Shown: positions 24,305 through 31,539 of the stretch, piece after piece
How the letters are laid out: each line of letters starts with the position of its first letter
How positions within the stretch are numbered: position 1 is the stretch's first letter
Assembly: GCA_900544375.1 (NCBI GenBank)
Contig: UQUZ01000017.1
Location: 1 to 45,461, forward strand
Length of the DNA stretch: 45,461 bases
Direction: 5' to 3'
Source: an uncultured Oscillospiraceae bacterium
GTDB lineage: Bacteria; Bacillota; Clostridia; Oscillospirales; Acutalibacteraceae
The notes under the pieces: generated by a model
Told to the model about the DNA's origin: nothing
Database searches by the model: none
Seen by the model: only the letters and a program-made list of their open reading frames with translations
Program-made: the position numbers and the translations under genes

Positions 24305-24365
24305 AAATGTGGTTTATTTTCTGCCGATTCAAGCGGCGGAAGCGCAGTCAGAAAGGAGACAAATC

Positions 24366-25214
24366 ATGTTTCGCATCATCTGTATTGCCATCGGCTATCT
24401 CTTCGGCTGTTTTCAAACCGCCTATCTCATCACGCGGCATAAAATCTCTCAGGATATCCGCGATTTCGGCACCGGCAACATGGGCACCGCCAACGTCACG
24501 CAGACGCTCGGCCCCAAAGCCGGCCTGATTACGCTCTTGGCTGATGTGCTTAAAACGTTTGTCGCCTGCTACCTCTGCGGCCTGATTTTTCCCGGCCAGC
24601 CGGATGAGCTGGTTGTCGTTTATGCGGGCGCGGGCGTCGCTTTGGGGCATGATTTCCCCTTCTGGTTAAAATTCAAAGGCGGGAAAGGCGTGGCCGTTAC
24701 CATTGCAATCCTTTTGCTGCTGGATAACCATTTGCTCGCCATCTCCTTCTGGTCTGTCCTCCTGGCGTTTTTATGCAGCAAACGGCTGGTGATGGCCGTT
24801 GTAGCGCTGTGTATCACGTATCCTCTGGCCATGTTTTTTTATGGCTACCGGATGGAAACCGTCATCGTTGCCGGATTGCTGGCCTGCTTGATTATCGTGC
24901 TGCACCGCAGTAGCTTCCGCAAAGAGGTAAAAGTAGAGGATGACTACCGGGCGGAATACCAAAACCTTGGCAAAAATATCGCCTATTACCGGGCGCAAAA
25001 AAACTTGGATTCGCATGATCTCGCTCTGAGCGCAAAGTTAAGTGAAACCGTCCTGCGTGATTTGGAGGGCGAGGAGATCAAGCTTGCGCCCTCCCTTGAT
25101 GCATTGTTTCATCTGGCGCGGGCGCTTGGGGTGCCCCCGGCGGAGCTGCTGAAACCGGCGGCAAAGCCCCCGGAACCGGAAGAGGAGGATACGGAACCGC
25201 CCATCCAGCAATAG
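24366..25214 (+). CDS. plsY: PlsY-like acyltransferase fused to a C-terminal HTH domain
   Basis: The first ~185 residues form a polytopic membrane domain of the PlsY family, which transfers acyl groups from acyl-phosphate to glycerol 3-phosphate in phospholipid synthesis. Motif 1 appears as RDFGTGNMGTANV, with threonine where GSGN is usual. Motif 2 is intact as GHDFPFWLKFKGGKGVA. Motif 3 is reduced to HRSSF, without the usual Asn. Residues ~200-263 form a Cro/CI-type helix-turn-helix (NIAYYRAQKNL, AKLSETVLRDLEGE, APSLDALFHLARALGVPPAELL), which PlsY proteins normally lack. An acidic, proline-rich tail follows. GAAAGGAG precedes ATG 24366. The C-terminus of PlsY is cytoplasmic, so the HTH could reach DNA. 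Catalytic activity and DNA binding are both untested. Confidence 0.85.
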   Translation: MFRIICIAIGYLFGCFQTAYLITRHKISQDIRDFGTGNMGTANVTQTLGPKAGLITLLADVLKTFVACYLCGLIFPGQPDELVVVYAGAGVALGHDFPFWLKFKGGKGVAVTIAILLLLDNHLLAISFWSVLLAFLCSKRLVMAVVALCITYPLAMFFYGYRMETVIVAGLLACLIIVLHRSSFRKEVKVEDDYRAEYQNLGKNIAYYRAQKNLDSHDLALSAKLSETVLRDLEGEEIKLAPSLDALFHLARALGVPPAELLKPAAKPPEPEEEDTEPPIQQ

Positions 25215-25236
25215 AGTCCCTTAGAAAAAAGAGCAA

Positions 25237-25271
25237 CGCCCCTGGCTGACTGGCAGCCGGGGGCGATTTTT
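25237..25271 (+). terminator. Terminator of plsY-HTH
   Basis: A 12-bp stem with one G-T pair (CGCCCCTGGCTG / CAGCCGGGGGCG) is followed by ATTTTTT. Confidence 0.9.
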
Positions 25272-25296
25272 TCTCCGTGTTTGCTTTTCTCCAGAT

Positions 25297-25329
25297 AAAA
25301 AGAGGCGCCACGCCAAAAGCGGGCGCCTC
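25297..25329 (-). terminator. Terminator of the rpsF-ssb-rpsR operon
   Basis: Stem GAGGCGCC / GGCGCCTC read on the minus strand, followed by TTTTTATC. Confidence 0.85.
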
Positions 25330-25352
25330 ATGTAAGCAATTTTGATTCCGAA

Positions 25353-25598
25353 TCAGTCGCTCGTATACGGTAGCAAAGCTACGTGACGAGCCCGCTTGAT
25401 AGCGGTTGTCAGCTCGCGCTGATGAGCGGCGCAGGTGCCGGTCACACGGCGCGGAAGGATCTTGGAGCGGTCGGAAATAAATTTGCGAAGCCGCGGCACA
25501 TCCTTGTAGTCAATCGTCTCAACCTTATCCACGCAGAAGGAGCAAACCTTCCTACGGCCCTTGCGGCCGCCGCGGCGGTCATTGCGATCATATGCCAT
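25353..25598 (-). CDS. rpsR: 30S ribosomal protein S18
   Basis: Small-subunit protein of 81 residues that binds 16S rRNA together with S6. A basic N-terminus precedes CSFCVDKVETIDYKDVP and LRKFISDRSKILPRR, the family signature, ending AIKRARHVALLPY. AAAAGGAGG precedes the start. Third gene of the conserved rpsF-ssb-rpsR operon. An N-terminal CxxC-like cysteine pair suggests the zinc-binding form, which is inference. Confidence 0.97.
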   Translation of the reverse strand: MAYDRNDRRGGRKGRRKVCSFCVDKVETIDYKDVPRLRKFISDRSKILPRRVTGTCAAHQRELTTAIKRARHVALLPYTSD

Positions 25599-25651
25599 GA
25601 GAATAACCTCCTTTTCAAATCTCTCAGATATCCTGAATCCGCCATGCGAAT

Positions 25652-26095
25652 TCAGAAGGGAAGATCATCATCGTCCTGGATTTCCTCGAAGTCGCCCATA
25701 TTGCCTGTTGCATAGGCCGGAGCGGGTGCCGCTGCTGGCGCCGCGTAGTCGTTGCGCGGGCCCGTGCCACTCTCGCTTTTAGAGCCGCAGAAGCTGACAT
25801 TGTCGGCGACAATCTCAACTGCCTTGCGTTTAATCCCCTGCTTATCCTCATAGGAACGCGCCTGGATCGAACCCTGCACGGCAATCATCGACCCCTTGTG
25901 GAAATAACGGGATACGAATTCGGCCGTCTGCCTCCATGCGACCACGTCGATAAAGTCCGTTTGACGTTCTGTGCCCGCCTTTTGATAGGAGCGGTCAACA
26001 GCTACTGTAAAGGATGTAACAGAAATGCCGGATCCCGTCGTGCGGAGCTCCGGGTCTGCCACGAGCCTGCCCATAATGACTGCACAATTGAGCAT
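25652..26095 (-). CDS. ssb: Single-stranded DNA-binding protein
   Basis: Binds single-stranded DNA during replication, repair and recombination. The 147 residues contain the OB-fold (MLNCAVIMGRLVADPELR, VAVDRSYQ, TDFIDVVAWRQTAEFV), a flexible alanine/proline/glycine-rich linker, and the acidic partner-binding tip ending DDDLPF. AAGGAGG precedes ATG 26095. It lies between rpsF and rpsR as in most Firmicutes. Confidence 0.97.
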   Translation of the reverse strand: MLNCAVIMGRLVADPELRTTGSGISVTSFTVAVDRSYQKAGTERQTDFIDVVAWRQTAEFVSRYFHKGSMIAVQGSIQARSYEDKQGIKRKAVEIVADNVSFCGSKSESGTGPRNDYAAPAAAPAPAYATGNMGDFEEIQDDDDLPF

Positions 26096-26110
26096 TCGTT
26101 TACATCCTCC

Positions 26111-26398
26111 TTACTTTTTGATGATCAGGGAACGGAGCACGCCATCTGTAATTTTCAGAATCCGGTCGAATTCCGCTGGAAACTCAGGCGCGCAGGTGTA
26201 GTTGAGGAGAAGATAGTAACCCTCGGCCTCATCGTTGATAGGGTACGCGAGCCTGCGCTTGCCCCACTCCTCGACGCTGTCAAGAGTGCCATTCGCTTCA
26301 ATAAGCGCTTTGAACTTTTCAACCAATTCCGCAGTTCCCTCATCACCCTTCGTCAGAGAGAAGATGAGCATGGTTTCATAGCTATTCTGTGCTGACAT
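26111..26398 (-). CDS. rpsF: 30S ribosomal protein S6
   Basis: Small-subunit protein of 95 residues that pairs with S18 on the 30S platform. The family pattern is seen as NSYETMLIFS, then EEWGKRRLAYPINDEAEGYYLL and FDRILKITDGVLRSLIIKK. AAAAGGAGG lies 10 nt before ATG 26398. First gene of the operon, with its own promoter and a short hairpin leader. Confidence 0.97.
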   Translation of the reverse strand: MSAQNSYETMLIFSLTKGDEGTAELVEKFKALIEANGTLDSVEEWGKRRLAYPINDEAEGYYLLLNYTCAPEFPAEFDRILKITDGVLRSLIIKK

Positions 26399-26425
26399 TC
26401 TTTTTGCACCTCCTTTTGGTCTTTG

Positions 26426-26446
26426 GCCCCGCTATTAAGGCGGAGC
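26426..26446 (-). promoter_or_regulatory. Possible S6:S18 autoregulatory leader hairpin
   Basis: In the rpsF leader, GCTCCGC pairs with GCGGGGC (one G-T pair) over a 7-nt loop, between the promoter and the rpsF ribosome binding site. The known S6:S18 leader motif occupies this position, but I could not confirm its full consensus. Confidence 0.35.
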
Positions 26447-26484
26447 AAGGATAAATCACCGCTTTATATGAACGGCAATTAATG

Positions 26485-26513
26485 ATTATATCAGCAAAAG
26501 GCAGGCAAGTCAA
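26485..26513 (-). promoter_or_regulatory. Sigma-A promoter of rpsF-ssb-rpsR
   Basis: The minus strand shows TTGACT, 17-nt spacer ending TGA, then TATAAT (extended -10 character). Confidence 0.8.
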
Positions 26514-26559
26514 GAAAAATGCCAAAAAAGTCACCTGCCTTTACTCAGAGAGGAATCGC

Positions 26560-26587
26560 TTGACAAGCGCTCCTATACCATTATATA
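26560..26587 (+). promoter_or_regulatory. Upstream promoter (P1) before the YabE-like gene
   Basis: TTGACA, 16-nt spacer, TATATA. A perfect 16-bp palindrome TTTTCAGCGCTGAAAA (26595-26610) lies at the predicted transcription start. Confidence 0.55.
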
Positions 26588-26720
26588 TATCCTGTTTTCA
26601 GCGCTGAAAAATGCACGCAGAGGCGGGTTGTTTTGCACGCCGTTTTCTAACGAAAAGCAACCGGAAAATCGCGCGCGAAATTGTTTGTTTCAATTAGAAA
26701 ACACGTATTTTTTAACGTTT

Positions 26721-26747
26721 TGTTACGTGTTTGTAACCGTTTGTAAC
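26721..26747 (+). promoter_or_regulatory. WalR-like repeat cluster
   Basis: TGTTAC, 5 nt, TGTAAC, 4 nt, TGTAAC. The first two units match the WalR consensus TGTWAH-N5-TGTWAH, a regulator of cell-wall hydrolases. The cluster lies about 145 nt upstream of the main promoter's -35. Confidence 0.4.
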
Positions 26748-26763
26748 TTTTTCAAATTCTTAC

Positions 26764-26823
26764 AAAAAACCTGCTTTTTTCTTTCATGAAAAAGCGTAAA
26801 AAATTGGCTTTTTAAGGTTTTTT
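26764..26823 (+). other. Overlapping alternative hairpins in the YabE leader
   Basis: GCTTTTT (26773-26779), AAAAAGC (26789-26795) and GCTTTTT (26807-26813) allow two mutually exclusive stems. An outer AAAAAACCT / AGGTTTTTT pair ends in a T-run. This resembles an antiterminator/terminator layout. Confidence 0.4.
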
Positions 26824-26891
26824 CAGAGGATTTAGAAATATTCCCAAAAGTTAAATTGTAGATATTGCACAAAATTGAAGTTCCCAAGAAT

Positions 26892-26920
26892 TTGACATCT
26901 CACAATCAGATGCATATAAT
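26892..26920 (+). promoter_or_regulatory. Consensus sigma-A promoter (P2) of the YabE-like gene
   Basis: TTGACA, 17-nt spacer, TATAAT, a perfect match to consensus. A weak AT hairpin (26958-26980) precedes the ribosome binding site. Confidence 0.9.
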
Positions 26921-27004
26921 GTTCACCGTCACAAGCGAGAATACGAAGCCGGAGCATTATTATTTTTTTAGAAAATAATATTCGGTCAGTAAAGGAGCAA
27001 TTGA

Positions 27005-28252
27005 ATGATTGACAAATGTAAGGAGCTTGCGGCTTATGCTCGTTCCATACGTTCCAGAATCATTGCAACAATTTTGCTTGCAGTGTTCTGTGCGGGGACC
27101 GTGTTTGCCGCCGCCACCGCTTCCTACACGGTTACCGTGGTGGATGACGGTCAGGCGCGCTCGGTGATTACAACGCGCAGTGACGCAAATGCGATTCTGG
27201 AGCAGGCCAAAGTTGAAATTGGAGCCGACGATAAAGTCGACCTTTCCGCTTTCATCAGCGGCGAGGACAGCACGATTACAATTTACCGTGCCAAAAACGT
27301 GACCGTCAGCGATGGGGAAGCTTTTTCCAAATCGATCGTGGCGGCCGGTACAGTGGCAGATGCTGTTGCAAAATCCGGAATGACCCTAAAACAATCCGAT
27401 GTGCTCAATTTCCCCAAGGATACGCTTCTCAAAGAGGGCATGTCCATCAGCATCCAAATTGCTTTCCCCGTTCAGATAACGGCAGACGGTAAAACCACAG
27501 CAGTCGAGGTTGTCGGCGGCACGGTAGAGGATGCCATCCGCGCGGCGGGTATATCGATGGATGAGGATGATGAAAGCACACCAGCAAAAGATCAGCCCGT
27601 AACCGATGGAATGGAGATCCGTGTGGATCGCGTAGATTATCAGCTGCGCACCGAAAAAGAGACGATCGCCTTCAAAAAGCTCACGGAAAAGAGCGTCTCC
27701 ATGTATACGGATCAGCGCAAAGTAGTGCAGAAGGGCGAAAACGGCGAGAAAGAAGTCACCTACAAGGATCGTTATGTCAACGGCAAGCTTGTGAAAACCA
27801 CGGTTGACTCTGAAAAGGTCCTCAAGGCGGCGGTTAACCAAAAAACGCTCGTCGGCACATTGCGCCGCGTCAACAAAATCAAGCTCAAAAATGGCTTGAC
27901 ACCGATTTCTGATCTAAAGGTTCCCTCCTATGTGAAGCTGGATCAAAACGGTGTACCCACCAAATACAAAAAAGTGGTGGATGGTAAGGCTGCCGCCTAT
28001 TCGGGCGGCTGGGGCACCGCCTCCGGGCGCAAAGCTATGCCCGGGCATATCGCGGTAGACCCCAAGCAATTCCCGTACGGGACGGAAATGTGGATCGTTT
28101 CAACCGATGGTAAATATGTTTACGGTTATGCGATCGCAGCCGACACCGGCGGATTCGTGCAGCAGAAAACGTTTACTGTGGATCTGTATATGCATTCGTA
28201 TGAGGAGGCCTGCCGCTGGGGTGCCAGGCAGGTTCGCATCTACGTTCTGTAA
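27005..28252 (+). CDS. yabE: YabE-like cell-wall protein (DUF348, G5, 3D domains)
   Basis: Predicted exported peptidoglycan-acting protein of 415 residues, related to resuscitation-promoting-factor-like YabE and the 3D-domain hydrolase YocH. An N-terminal hydrophobic anchor or signal (IIATILLAVFCAGTVFAAA) precedes ubiquitin-like DUF348 repeats (around residues 38-90, 90-150 and 155-210) and a G5-type region (KGENGEKEVTYKDRYVNGK). The C-terminal 3D domain shows GTASGRKAMPGHIAVD, FPYGTEMWI, YAIAADTGGF and TVDLYMHSYEEA, whose three conserved aspartates name the domain. AAAGGAG precedes ATG 27005. The long upstream region suggests tight control. Exact cleavage specificity is unknown. Confidence 0.88.
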   Translation: MIDKCKELAAYARSIRSRIIATILLAVFCAGTVFAAATASYTVTVVDDGQARSVITTRSDANAILEQAKVEIGADDKVDLSAFISGEDSTITIYRAKNVTVSDGEAFSKSIVAAGTVADAVAKSGMTLKQSDVLNFPKDTLLKEGMSISIQIAFPVQITADGKTTAVEVVGGTVEDAIRAAGISMDEDDESTPAKDQPVTDGMEIRVDRVDYQLRTEKETIAFKKLTEKSVSMYTDQRKVVQKGENGEKEVTYKDRYVNGKLVKTTVDSEKVLKAAVNQKTLVGTLRRVNKIKLKNGLTPISDLKVPSYVKLDQNGVPTKYKKVVDGKAAAYSGGWGTASGRKAMPGHIAVDPKQFPYGTEMWIVSTDGKYVYGYAIAADTGGFVQQKTFTVDLYMHSYEEACRWGARQVRIYVL

Positions 28253-28294
28253 CCCCCTCTCTTTTCCACAAATCACCGAGCAAAAGAGACGGCT

Positions 28295-28337
28295 AGCCGC
28301 CGTGGATTGCTATGCAGTCCACGGCGGCTGCTTTTTT
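28295..28337 (+). terminator. Terminator of the YabE-like gene
   Basis: A 16-bp stem with one G-T pair (AGCCGCCGTGGATTGC / GCAGTCCACGGCGGCT) and a TAT loop, followed by six T residues. Confidence 0.9.
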
Positions 28338-28349
28338 CCCGGAATGGAT

Positions 28350-28378
28350 TTGAGTGCCTTAAAAATTTATGATATAAT
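28350..28378 (+). promoter_or_regulatory. Sigma-A promoter of the dnaD-dnaC unit
   Basis: TTGAGT, 17-nt spacer ending TGA, TATAAT (extended -10). Confidence 0.75.
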
Positions 28379-28379
28379 A

Positions 28380-28590
28380 GCTTCAAACGGGACGTTTGAA
28401 GCATTGGAAAAATGTCTGTCGGCGCGATACGCCTTCTGCCGCAAGGCGGCAACGCCATCTATCATATAAGTATCCTAGTTTTTAGGAAATGCTCTGAAGC
28501 ATGCCTGATTAAACCTTACAAAAACAAATGGAATAATGCATAGATTACTTTCCCTTTCCGGCTCTTCCCGGAGGGGCGCAACCGGAAAGG
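28380..28590 (+). other. Structured 5' leader of dnaD
   Basis: About 215 nt between promoter and start hold four hairpins: a 10-bp stem GCTTCAAACG / CGTTTGAAGC (28380-28402), GGCG..CGCC enclosing TGCCGC / GCGGCA (28421-28456), TCCTA / TAGGA (28473-28487), and CCTTTCCGG / CCGGAAAGG (28553-28590). The last contains the AAAGG ribosome binding site. No known RNA family was recognised. Confidence 0.5.
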
Positions 28591-28599
28591 CAGAGAAAC

Positions 28600-29658
28600 A
28601 TGGAGTATCAAATTAATCCTAGCGCGTGGGGGCCCATCTTTACTATGCCCACCAGCGTTGTGGACGAACACATCAAAATGGTTGGACGCGATCAGCTGAA
28701 AATTCTTTTATGGCTTTACCGGCATGCGTCCGATGAAAAGGATTTAGATGCGATGTGCGCGGATACGGGCATCGACCGGGAGGATGCGATCGACGCCATG
28801 CAATATTGGATCGGTTGTGGGCTCGTAAAAAAGGCGGGGGAGGCTACGATTCCCCCTGCGCCAGCTCCCGACACGGAAGCATCCGCGTCGGAGAAAAAAA
28901 TGGCGCCTGAAAAGACCGTTCTTGCGCCGATTCCCCTCTCCAAGCCGACGAGCGATCAAATCGCATGCCGGCTGATGGAGGAGCCGGCGCTGCGCCTTCT
29001 CTATGCGGAAGCGCAGCAAAAGCTCGGGCGTACCATCGGATACGACGGCCAGTCAACGCTCTTAATGATCCACGATCAATATGGGTTGCCTGTTGAGGTA
29101 ATTTTGATGATCCTCGAATACGCCGCTTCACAGGGAAAAACCTCGATGGCTTATATTGCAAAGATGGGCCGGGATTGGGGAGAACGCGAAATTGATACAC
29201 TCGAAAAAGCGGAGGAGCAGCTCACGCGGCTGCGTACCGGTCAGTCGCTCTGGAATCAGCTGAAGGCTCTGACCGGAATCCACACACCGCGCCCAACCGC
29301 CGCACAGGAAAAATTCCTCACAGAATGGAGCGACGACCTCCATTTTAGCATTGATATGATCCATCTCGCCTATGAGGAGATGGCAAACCACACCGACCGC
29401 CTGAGCTTCCCCTATATCAACAAGGTTCTTCGCTCTTGGCATGAAAAAGGCCTGCTCACACCAGAGCAGGTGCAGGCGGATAAACAGACGCGCCAGCGGG
29501 ATAAAGCCACGATCCCCGCTCCTTCCCGGAAAAAAACAACTTCCGGGAACGCTGAAACGCGCGATGCATCCTATGATTTGGATGAGTACACGCGCCGCGC
29601 CCTACATGAGCCGCTCATCTATCCTGGGAAGCGGCGGAATTCAAAAAACGGGGCCTAA
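28600..29658 (+). CDS. dnaD: DnaD-domain replication initiation protein
   Basis: Helicase-loading and primosome protein of 352 residues. An N-terminal winged-helix region (residues ~1-80, with KILLWLYRHASDEKDLD and AMQYWIGCGLV) is joined by a Pro/Ala linker to two DnaB_2/DnaD repeats. The first is around residues 135-205 (QQKLGRTIGYDGQ, SMAYIAKMGRDWGE); the second is around 215-295 (FPYINKVLRSWHEKGL). The tail is basic and disordered. It lies 15 nt before the DnaC-type loader gene, a common pairing in Clostridia. The ribosome binding site lies in a hairpin of the leader. Confidence 0.88.
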   Translation: MEYQINPSAWGPIFTMPTSVVDEHIKMVGRDQLKILLWLYRHASDEKDLDAMCADTGIDREDAIDAMQYWIGCGLVKKAGEATIPPAPAPDTEASASEKKMAPEKTVLAPIPLSKPTSDQIACRLMEEPALRLLYAEAQQKLGRTIGYDGQSTLLMIHDQYGLPVEVILMILEYAASQGKTSMAYIAKMGRDWGEREIDTLEKAEEQLTRLRTGQSLWNQLKALTGIHTPRPTAAQEKFLTEWSDDLHFSIDMIHLAYEEMANHTDRLSFPYINKVLRSWHEKGLLTPEQVQADKQTRQRDKATIPAPSRKKTTSGNAETRDASYDLDEYTRRALHEPLIYPGKRRNSKNGA

Positions 29659-29673
29659 GCTATCAATGAAAGG

Positions 29674-30663
29674 ATGGTCGTCGGGATGCCATACGGGAAG
29701 GAAATTTACGCTCAAGCACGGCGTGAGCTACAGCGGCGAAAAACACAGGCGGAGCGCGAAGCGCAGCGGCGGCATGATGAAGTGGAGGCAAAACATCCGG
29801 AGCTGATCCGCATTGAGCGGGAGATGGCAGAGGCAGGGCATTCCATCGTCTATGCGCTCGGCCGGCCGGATGCGCAGTCTTTTTTGGACGGGTTGAAACG
29901 GCAAAGCCTGAAAGCGCAGAGGGAGCGGCGCGAGCTACTAAAAAAAGCAGGGTTGCCTGAGGAATATCTCGAAACGCCTTATACCTGCCCCATTTGCAAG
30001 GATACCGGCTTTGCGAATGGCGTGATCTGCACCTGCCACAAAAAACTCCTGCGCAGCCTCGCCTACCAGCAAATTAACAAACGCTACCCATTGGATCTCT
30101 GCTCCTTTGAAGGCTTCCGGCTCGATTATTATCCAGAGGAGCCTGATAGCCGCACAGGCCTCTCCCCGCGCAGGCGCATGGCAGAGATTTTTGAATTCTG
30201 CATGCACTATGCGGAAGATTTCGGCCGGCATTCCCCAAGCCTCTTTCTTTGCGGCGCAACTGGGCTTGGCAAAACACACCTCTCCCTATCTATCGCGAGG
30301 GAGGCGATTGCAAAGGATTTCGCCGTTATCTACGGCTCCACGCAAAACCTGCTCCATGAGCTGGAGGAGGAGCATTTTGGGCGCAGGCCTGCGGACGAGG
30401 GCGCCATGCAGGAGATGCTGCTCTCCTGCGACTTACTGATTTTAGACGATCTCGGCGCGGAATTTTCAACCTCCTTCACTGTGGCGGCGCTTTACAACAT
30501 CATCAACTCCCGCATCAACGCAGGGCTTCCCGTTATTATCAGCACAAATCTGACGCCAACGGAGCTGGAGGCAAAATATACGCAGCGGATTACTTCACGC
30601 ATCATCGGCTGCTACACATCCCTGATCTTCTGCGGGCGGGATATTCGCCAGTTAAAAAGGTAA
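29674..30663 (+). CDS. dnaC: DnaC/DnaI-type helicase loader ATPase
   Basis: AAA+ ATPase of 329 residues that loads the replicative helicase. The N-terminal helical part (residues ~1-90) is followed by a zinc-ribbon-like segment CPICKDTGFANGVICTC (~residues 107-123). The ATPase core shows the Walker A motif CGATGLGKTH, Walker B LLILDDLGAEF, and sensor-like VIISTNLTPTEL. The start is uncertain: ATG 29674 sits inside AAAGGATGG, while ATG 29686 is 12 nt from AAAGG. It follows dnaD closely and is probably co-transcribed. Confidence 0.88.
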   Translation: MVVGMPYGKEIYAQARRELQRRKTQAEREAQRRHDEVEAKHPELIRIEREMAEAGHSIVYALGRPDAQSFLDGLKRQSLKAQRERRELLKKAGLPEEYLETPYTCPICKDTGFANGVICTCHKKLLRSLAYQQINKRYPLDLCSFEGFRLDYYPEEPDSRTGLSPRRRMAEIFEFCMHYAEDFGRHSPSLFLCGATGLGKTHLSLSIAREAIAKDFAVIYGSTQNLLHELEEEHFGRRPADEGAMQEMLLSCDLLILDDLGAEFSTSFTVAALYNIINSRINAGLPVIISTNLTPTELEAKYTQRITSRIIGCYTSLIFCGRDIRQLKR

Positions 30664-30690
30664 AGGTGCTATATAAAAAGGGAGGGAACG

Positions 30691-31473
30691 ATGCAAGATC
30701 AAAAAATTGACGGCGGCAAGCCTTTTGATTGGGGGCTTACCAGCGCGGATTATGCGAAATATCGGGATATTTATCCGGATGTGCTTTATCAAACGCTTTA
30801 TGAGATGGGCATCGGCGGGCCCGGGCAGCGTATCCTTGATATTGGCACAGGCACAGGCGTCCTGCCCCGCCGGATGGCCCGCTATGGCGCTTGTTTTACT
30901 GGGCTGGATCTTTCGAAAAAACAAATCCTTCAGGCTAGGGCATTGACTGAGGCTGAGGGCCTTTCTGCCGACTATTTCGTCGGTGATGCGCATGAGCCTC
31001 CGTTTGAGGGCAATATGTTTGACTGTATCACTGCGGTACAGTGCTGGCAGTATATGGATTCCGAACGGGCGATCCCTGCTTTTCAGCGCATTTTAAAGCC
31101 CGGAGGGCACTTGGCCGTGATTTACATGGCCTGGCTGCCGGATGAAAACCCGGTCGTCCAGCGCTCTATCGAAACCGTGCGGCAATTTAACCCAGATTGG
31201 AACGGATATGACCGGCGGCTCCAATATTTTACCCCGGGCTGGTGCAAAGGGGGCATCTATTTGGCGGCGCTTAAAACGCTGGATGCAGAAATCCCATTCA
31301 CCCGGGAAACTTGGAACGGCCGGATGAGGGCCTGCCGCGGAGTTGGCGCTTCGCTCTCGCCCGAGCAGGTGGAGTCCTTCAGCAAGAGGCATCGGAAGAT
31401 GCTGGAGGATACCATGCCGGAGAAATTTTTCATTCTCCATGAGATTTCTATTCTGAATTTTCAGTTTCCATAA
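30691..31473 (+). CDS. SAM-dependent methyltransferase, class I
   Basis: A 260-residue methyltransferase of unknown substrate. Motif I is ILDIGTGTGVLPRRM (residues ~49-63), motif II GLDLSKKQI, then FVGDAHEPPF and the post-core LKPGGHLAVIYMAW. This pattern fits the UbiE/Methyltransf_11 type acting on small molecules. GGGAGGGA precedes ATG 30691. It lies between dnaC and tex and is followed by a terminator. Confidence 0.85.
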   Translation: MQDQKIDGGKPFDWGLTSADYAKYRDIYPDVLYQTLYEMGIGGPGQRILDIGTGTGVLPRRMARYGACFTGLDLSKKQILQARALTEAEGLSADYFVGDAHEPPFEGNMFDCITAVQCWQYMDSERAIPAFQRILKPGGHLAVIYMAWLPDENPVVQRSIETVRQFNPDWNGYDRRLQYFTPGWCKGGIYLAALKTLDAEIPFTRETWNGRMRACRGVGASLSPEQVESFSKRHRKMLEDTMPEKFFILHEISILNFQFP

Positions 31474-31479
31474 TGCATT

Positions 31480-31508
31480 CCCCTGTCTGCGGGCAGGGGC
31501 AATTTTTT
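31480..31508 (+). terminator. Terminator after the methyltransferase
   Basis: An 8-bp stem with one G-T pair (CCCCTGTC / GGCAGGGG) and TGCG loop, followed by CAATTTTTT. It lies 7 nt after the stop codon and upstream of tex. Confidence 0.75.
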
Positions 31509-31539
31509 CAAGTCAGAGGAAAAGGAGTCGTCAAAACCT

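Noticed and set aside
24180..24365. N-terminal extension of the PlsY-HTH frame
   Set aside because: It begins upstream of the promoter, has no ribosome binding site, and encodes no membrane segment typical of PlsY. ATG 24366 has GAAAGGAG.
26721..26747. Repeated TGTTAC/TGTAAC units as a short CRISPR-like or tandem repeat
   Set aside because: Only three 6-bp units with 4-5 nt spacing. This fits a regulator site better; there is no CRISPR array or cas gene in the window.
26594..27004. c-di-AMP (ydaO) riboswitch before the YabE-like gene
   Set aside because: This class often precedes cell-wall hydrolases, but its conserved sequence blocks were not seen here.
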